Shown here piece after piece: positions 61,023 to 64,000 of a DNA stretch of 64,000 nucleotides. The position numbers were made by a program, and so were the translations under genes. Below the pieces are notes generated by a model. It saw only the letters and a program-made list of their open reading frames with translations, had not been told where the DNA came from and did no database searches. Numbering within the stretch: position 1 is the first letter of the stretch; every line of letters begins with the position of its first letter. Source of the stretch: JACCTU01 sp963700495 (lineage in GTDB: Bacteria > Actinomycetota > Thermoleophilia > Gaiellales > Gaiellaceae); assembly GCA_963700495.1 (NCBI GenBank), contig CAVOXT010000004.1, positions 124,001 through 188,000 on the forward strand, given 5' to 3'.

Positions 61023-62226
61023 GACGCGACGTACTCCGCGTCCTCGCCGACCCCGAAGAGCAGCGCCGACTTGCGCTTGTGCAGCCACTGGAGCCCGACG
61101 AAGTAGAGGCCGGAGGCCGGCGAGACGCCGCGCTCCTGGACCGGCCAGCCGTACTCGTCGAAGGGCGCGCCGTCGATCCAGCCGTAGTCGGGGCGGAAGC
61201 CCGTTGCCCAGAGGATCGTCCCGATGCCGTCGTCGTGCAGGTCGAGCGACGGGATCGTCACGGAGCGGCGCCTGCGGCTCGGGGTCGTCGGGCGTCGGCG
61301 CCTCGAGCCCGGCCGCGCGGATGTGCTCGTCGATCCTCGCCTTGAAGTCCCTGACGAACTCGTCGCCCTTCGCGAGGCTCTCCTCGAGCCCGGGTGCGAG
61401 CGTGACCGCGTCCCGTCGATCCGTTCGACGCGGCCGACCGGGACGGCGCCGTGCGCGGCCAACCAGCGCGCGTGGCAGTCGTGCCCGCCGTCGTTTCCCG
61501 AGACTGCGGGATTGCAGGCGAGCCGCGCCGCGGGTGACGGCAGCGTGTCGACGGTCTGGTCCATGAAGCCGCTCTCGATCATCCAGTGCACGATCTCCCG
61601 GCCGCGGTAGCGTCGCGGGAACCACGGGCAGGCACCCGCGGCGAGGTAGACCTCCCGGCGCCGCGCGCAGGCAGCTCGTCGGCGATCTGGCAACCGGACT
61701 GCCCGCTGCCGACGATCAGGACCGCGCCCTCGGGAAGCTGCTCCGGCCGCCGGTACTCGGTCGTGTCGAGCTGGATGACGTCCTCCGGGACGGCCTCGCG
61801 AGGGCGGCGGGACGTACGGGCGCTGGAACGCTCCGGTCGCGACGACGACGCTGTCGGCGCGCTGAACGCGTGCCCGTCCGCCTCGACGAGCCACTCGCCC
61901 TGCTCCGGCCTGAGGCGCGGTCACCTCGACGCCCGTTCGGACCGGGCGCCGGCGTCGCGCGCGTACCCCTCGAAGTAGGCGAGCACCTCGGCGAGCGAGG
62001 AGAACGCATCGGGCTCGGGGCCGTCGGTACTCGTAGCCCGGGGAGCTGCAGCGCCCAGTTCGGCGTGTTCAGGTAGAAGCCGTCCCAGCGGGCGCGTCCG
62101 CCAGGTCTCGGCGACGGAGCCACGCTCGAGGACGACGTGCTCGCGCCCGCGCTGCGTCAGGTGGTAGCTGACGGACAGCCCGGCCTGGCCGCCTCCGATC
62201 ACGATCGTCTCGAATCGCTCGGGCAT
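61004..62226 (-). CDS. Flavin-dependent monooxygenase/oxidoreductase (FMO-like, frameshifted)
   Basis: About 408 codons. FAD loop ERFETIVIGGGQAGLSVSYHLTQRGREHVVLERGSVAETWR, then WDGFYLNTPNWALQLPG; second Rossmann motif VLIVGSGQSGCQIADEL-like region near 61690-61730; VYLAAGACPWFPRRYRGREIVHWMIESGFMDQTVDTLPSPAARLACNPAVSG; tail TILWATGFRPDYGWIDGAPFDEYGWPVQERGV, GLYFVGLQWLHKRKSALLFGVGEDAEYVA. Breaks near 62100, 61960, 61855, 61800, 61680, 61410 and 61290. Resembles predicted flavoproteins (CzcO-like). Confidence 0.82.
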
Positions 62227-62248
62227 CGGGCCTGTCCAGCCTACGCCG

Positions 62249-63733
62249 TCAGTGAAACGCGCGCAGGTAGGCCCACGACTCGCGCAGCCCGCGCGGGCGC
62301 AGGAGCGCGAGCAGCGCGGTGTACGCGGCGAGGCCGCCGACCGCGGCGACGACGTCGTTGCCGATGAGCGCGAAGAAGCCGAACGAAAGCGCCGCGATCC
62401 CGCCGACCCAGATCGAGACGCGGGCGAGCGAGGTCGCGGCATCGGTGAGGGTGTGCGGCGAGAGCGCGAACAGCAGGACCGCGAGCACCCCGAGCGTCGT
62501 CACGCCGAGCGCGAGCGCGAGCCCCTCGAGGCCCCATACCTCCCGCAGCAGGAGCGAGATCGGGATGTGGACGAGGACGGCGCCGATCGCGACGGGAACG
62601 AGCACCCGGCTCCGCTCGAGCACGTACAGCAGCGGGAACGCGAGCGAGAAGCCGACCGCCGCGACGGTCCACGGCGCGAGCAGGACGACGAGGCGCGCGA
62701 GCTCCGCGCCGACGTCCCCTGCGTAGGCGTCTCCGAGCACCGCCCCGGCGATCTGGTCGCCGACGACCGCGAAGACGCCCGCCGCCGCCGCGATCGGCGG
62801 CAGGCTGAGCCACGCGCCGTGCACCACGTGCGCGACCGCCTCCTCCCCTTCGACGCGACGCCGCGTCAGCTCTGCGGTCGAGATGATCGACAGCGACGTC
62901 GCGGTCGCGGCGACGAGCACCGCCGCGAAGAAGTACGCATACGAGAGCGACGTCACTGCGCCGACGCCGAGCGCGGACGCGCCGCGCAACGCGATCAGGT
63001 AGAGCACCTGCAGAGCGACCGGCACGGCCGCAGCCTCCGCGAGCAGAACGAGGCGCCGCCCGACGGCGTCGAAGCGGAGCCTGCCCCAGGTCCCGCCGAG
63101 CGCGAGCAGCGGCACGCTGAGCGCGATCGCCGCGTTCACGGCCAGGCCCCACGCGAGGGACACGAGACCGTGCTCGTCGGCGAGCACGACGAAGACGACG
63201 AGCCCGGCGACGCCGCCCGCGGAGAATCCCACCGCGGCCGCGCCGAAGCGGTTCCGGGATGCGAGAGTGGCCGCCGCGAGCGCCGCGAGCACCTGCCCGG
63301 TCGCGGCGCCCACGAGCCAGGGGAGCGCCTCCGCCGCGGGCTGCGCCGCCGCGTCCGGCAGCTTCCCGGTCAGCAGCTCGGCGAGCTGCTCGCTCAGAAG
63401 CCAGGCGAGCAGCGTTCCCGGCACGCCGACGAGCAGGATCGCCGCTGCGTACGACCCCGCCGCCGCGCCGCCGGTGCGCGTCAACTCGGGCACCGCGGTC
63501 AGCCGCAACGCCTGCGCGGCGAGTGTCAGCGTCACGTAGACGGCGTACGCGGCGAGGAACCCGTCGGTCGCCGCGTCGCGGCCGAACTTGTGCGCCAGGA
63601 TCGCCGCAGCAACGGCCGCCGACGCGCTCAGAACGAGCGCCGAGAGCCCTGTAAGGATTCCGCTAGCGAGGGCGCTCCGACGGTCGGGGGCGGTAGTCTC
63701 TCCGCTGCGGCTCGTCCGCATCCTCCCGATCAT
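62249..63733 (-). CDS. MurJ/Wzx-like lipid-linked glycan flippase
   Basis: 494 aa, intact, about fourteen spans. Typical start SALASGILTGLSALVLSASAAVAAAILAHKFGRDAATDGFLAAYAVYVTLTLAAQALRLTAVPEL, resembling the MurJ/MVF superfamily. It would move lipid-linked oligosaccharide across the membrane; together with the ABC exporter this gives two possible export routes in the locus. ATG 63733 overlaps the divergent epimerase ATG; ATG 63721 (MRTSRSGE), preceded directly by GGGAGG, is an alternative. Confidence 0.88.
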   Translation of the reverse strand: MIGRMRTSRSGETTAPDRRSALASGILTGLSALVLSASAAVAAAILAHKFGRDAATDGFLAAYAVYVTLTLAAQALRLTAVPELTRTGGAAAGSYAAAILLVGVPGTLLAWLLSEQLAELLTGKLPDAAAQPAAEALPWLVGAATGQVLAALAAATLASRNRFGAAAVGFSAGGVAGLVVFVVLADEHGLVSLAWGLAVNAAIALSVPLLALGGTWGRLRFDAVGRRLVLLAEAAAVPVALQVLYLIALRGASALGVGAVTSLSYAYFFAAVLVAATATSLSIISTAELTRRRVEGEEAVAHVVHGAWLSLPPIAAAAGVFAVVGDQIAGAVLGDAYAGDVGAELARLVVLLAPWTVAAVGFSLAFPLLYVLERSRVLVPVAIGAVLVHIPISLLLREVWGLEGLALALGVTTLGVLAVLLFALSPHTLTDAATSLARVSIWVGGIAALSFGFFALIGNDVVAAVGGLAAYTALLALLRPRGLRESWAYLRAFH

Positions 63734-64000
63734 GGCGAACAGAAACGACTCGGTCTGGACAGAGGAGTCGCTCGCGGAGCTGCGGGACGAGTTCGGGCCC
63801 TACTACAGCGACCGCACCGTCCTCGTAACGGGCGCGGACGGCTTCATGGGCTCGCACCTGACCGAGGCGCTCTGCCACCTCGGTGCGCACGTCCACGCGT
63901 TCGTGCGCGCGACCTCGAGCGGGGCGCTCAACAACATCGGCCACATCCGCGACCAGATGAAGGTGCACTGGGCCGACCTGACCGACAAGCACTCGATCGA
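63732..64000 (+). CDS. NAD-dependent sugar epimerase/dehydratase, 3'-truncated
   Basis: First 89 codons; the gene runs off the window. ANRNDSVWTEESLAELRDEFGPYYSDRTVLVTGADGFMGSHLTEALCHLGAHVHAFVRATSS has the NAD loop TGADGFMGSHL of extended short-chain dehydrogenases. Probably converts a nucleotide sugar for the same locus. ATG 63732 shares three bases with the divergent flippase start (CATG). Confidence 0.88.
   Translation, partial: MANRNDSVWTEESLAELRDEFGPYYSDRTVLVTGADGFMGSHLTEALCHLGAHVHAFVRATSSGALNNIGHIRDQMKVHWADLTDKHSI

Noticed and set aside
1..64000. CRISPR arrays, insertion sequences, prophage, tRNA and rRNA genes
   Set aside because: No regularly spaced repeats, transposase or integrase motifs, or cloverleaf/rRNA segments were seen on either strand.

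Overview
The window is GC-rich, densely coded DNA from an actinobacterium. A deep-branching lineage such as the class Thermoleophilia (Gaiellales/Solirubrobacterales) is an inference; there is no rRNA to confirm it. Support comes from the base composition, GTG/TTG starts, a cobalamin-dependent ribonucleotide reductase, a coenzyme F420 operon, a NarL-type two-component system, MarR/ArsR/PadR regulators and a large glycan-export locus. I see no rRNA, tRNA, CRISPR array, insertion sequence, prophage or attachment site. There is no gene-free stretch longer than about 200 bases. Many genes carry single-base frameshifts that restore good homology when bridged. They hit essential and accessory genes alike and cluster in patches, so most look like uncorrected long-read indels. 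I annotate such genes as one CDS across the shifts.

Layout. 0-8 kb: 3' part of an intein-bearing nrdJ, dinB, two near-identical msrA genes flanking a padR/permease pair, and an unknown zinc-ribbon protein. 8-13.3 kb: a five-bladed propeller hydrolase-like protein, a cyclic-nucleotide-binding protein, a rhodanese, a lyase-like propeller, a small monooxygenase-like protein, a cupin, and a cold-shock operon (cspA - infA - second cold-shock gene). 13.3-16.9 kb: a histidine kinase/response regulator pair flanked by two paralogous small secreted proteins, then a PAS-LuxR regulator. 17-23 kb: a membrane-anchored protein, a DUF1996 protein with a structured leader, a primary-type sigma factor, a large secreted esterase-like protein and a secreted HExxH protein. 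23-32.9 kb: dienelactone hydrolase, LysE exporter, family 4 glycosidase and aldo/keto reductase, FAD-linked oxidase, OLD-type nuclease, pdxH, an arsR-SRPBCC operon, an ankyrin protein and marR.

32.9-40.8 kb: the F420 operon cofC-cofD-npdG-cofE, a family X DNA polymerase with PHP domain, and a coupled run hemE-hemH-ABC ATPase-small protein. 40.8-64 kb is a surface-polysaccharide locus: ABC-2 permease, initiating sugar-phosphate transferase fused to a nucleotide-sugar dehydratase-like Rossmann domain, two multi-membrane-span glycosyltransferases, seven soluble glycosyltransferases, three methyltransferases, a GDP-mannose dehydratase, a MurJ-like flippase and the start of another sugar epimerase. 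The genes from 49.2 to 58.2 kb form an almost unbroken chain of 4-base stop/start overlaps, so they are probably translated as one unit.

Several features recur. Five convergent gene pairs end in one shared CTAG, where both TAG stops overlap. GTGA/ATGA start-stop overlaps are the rule inside operons. ArsR, MarR and PadR genes each have a clear palindromic operator at their start.
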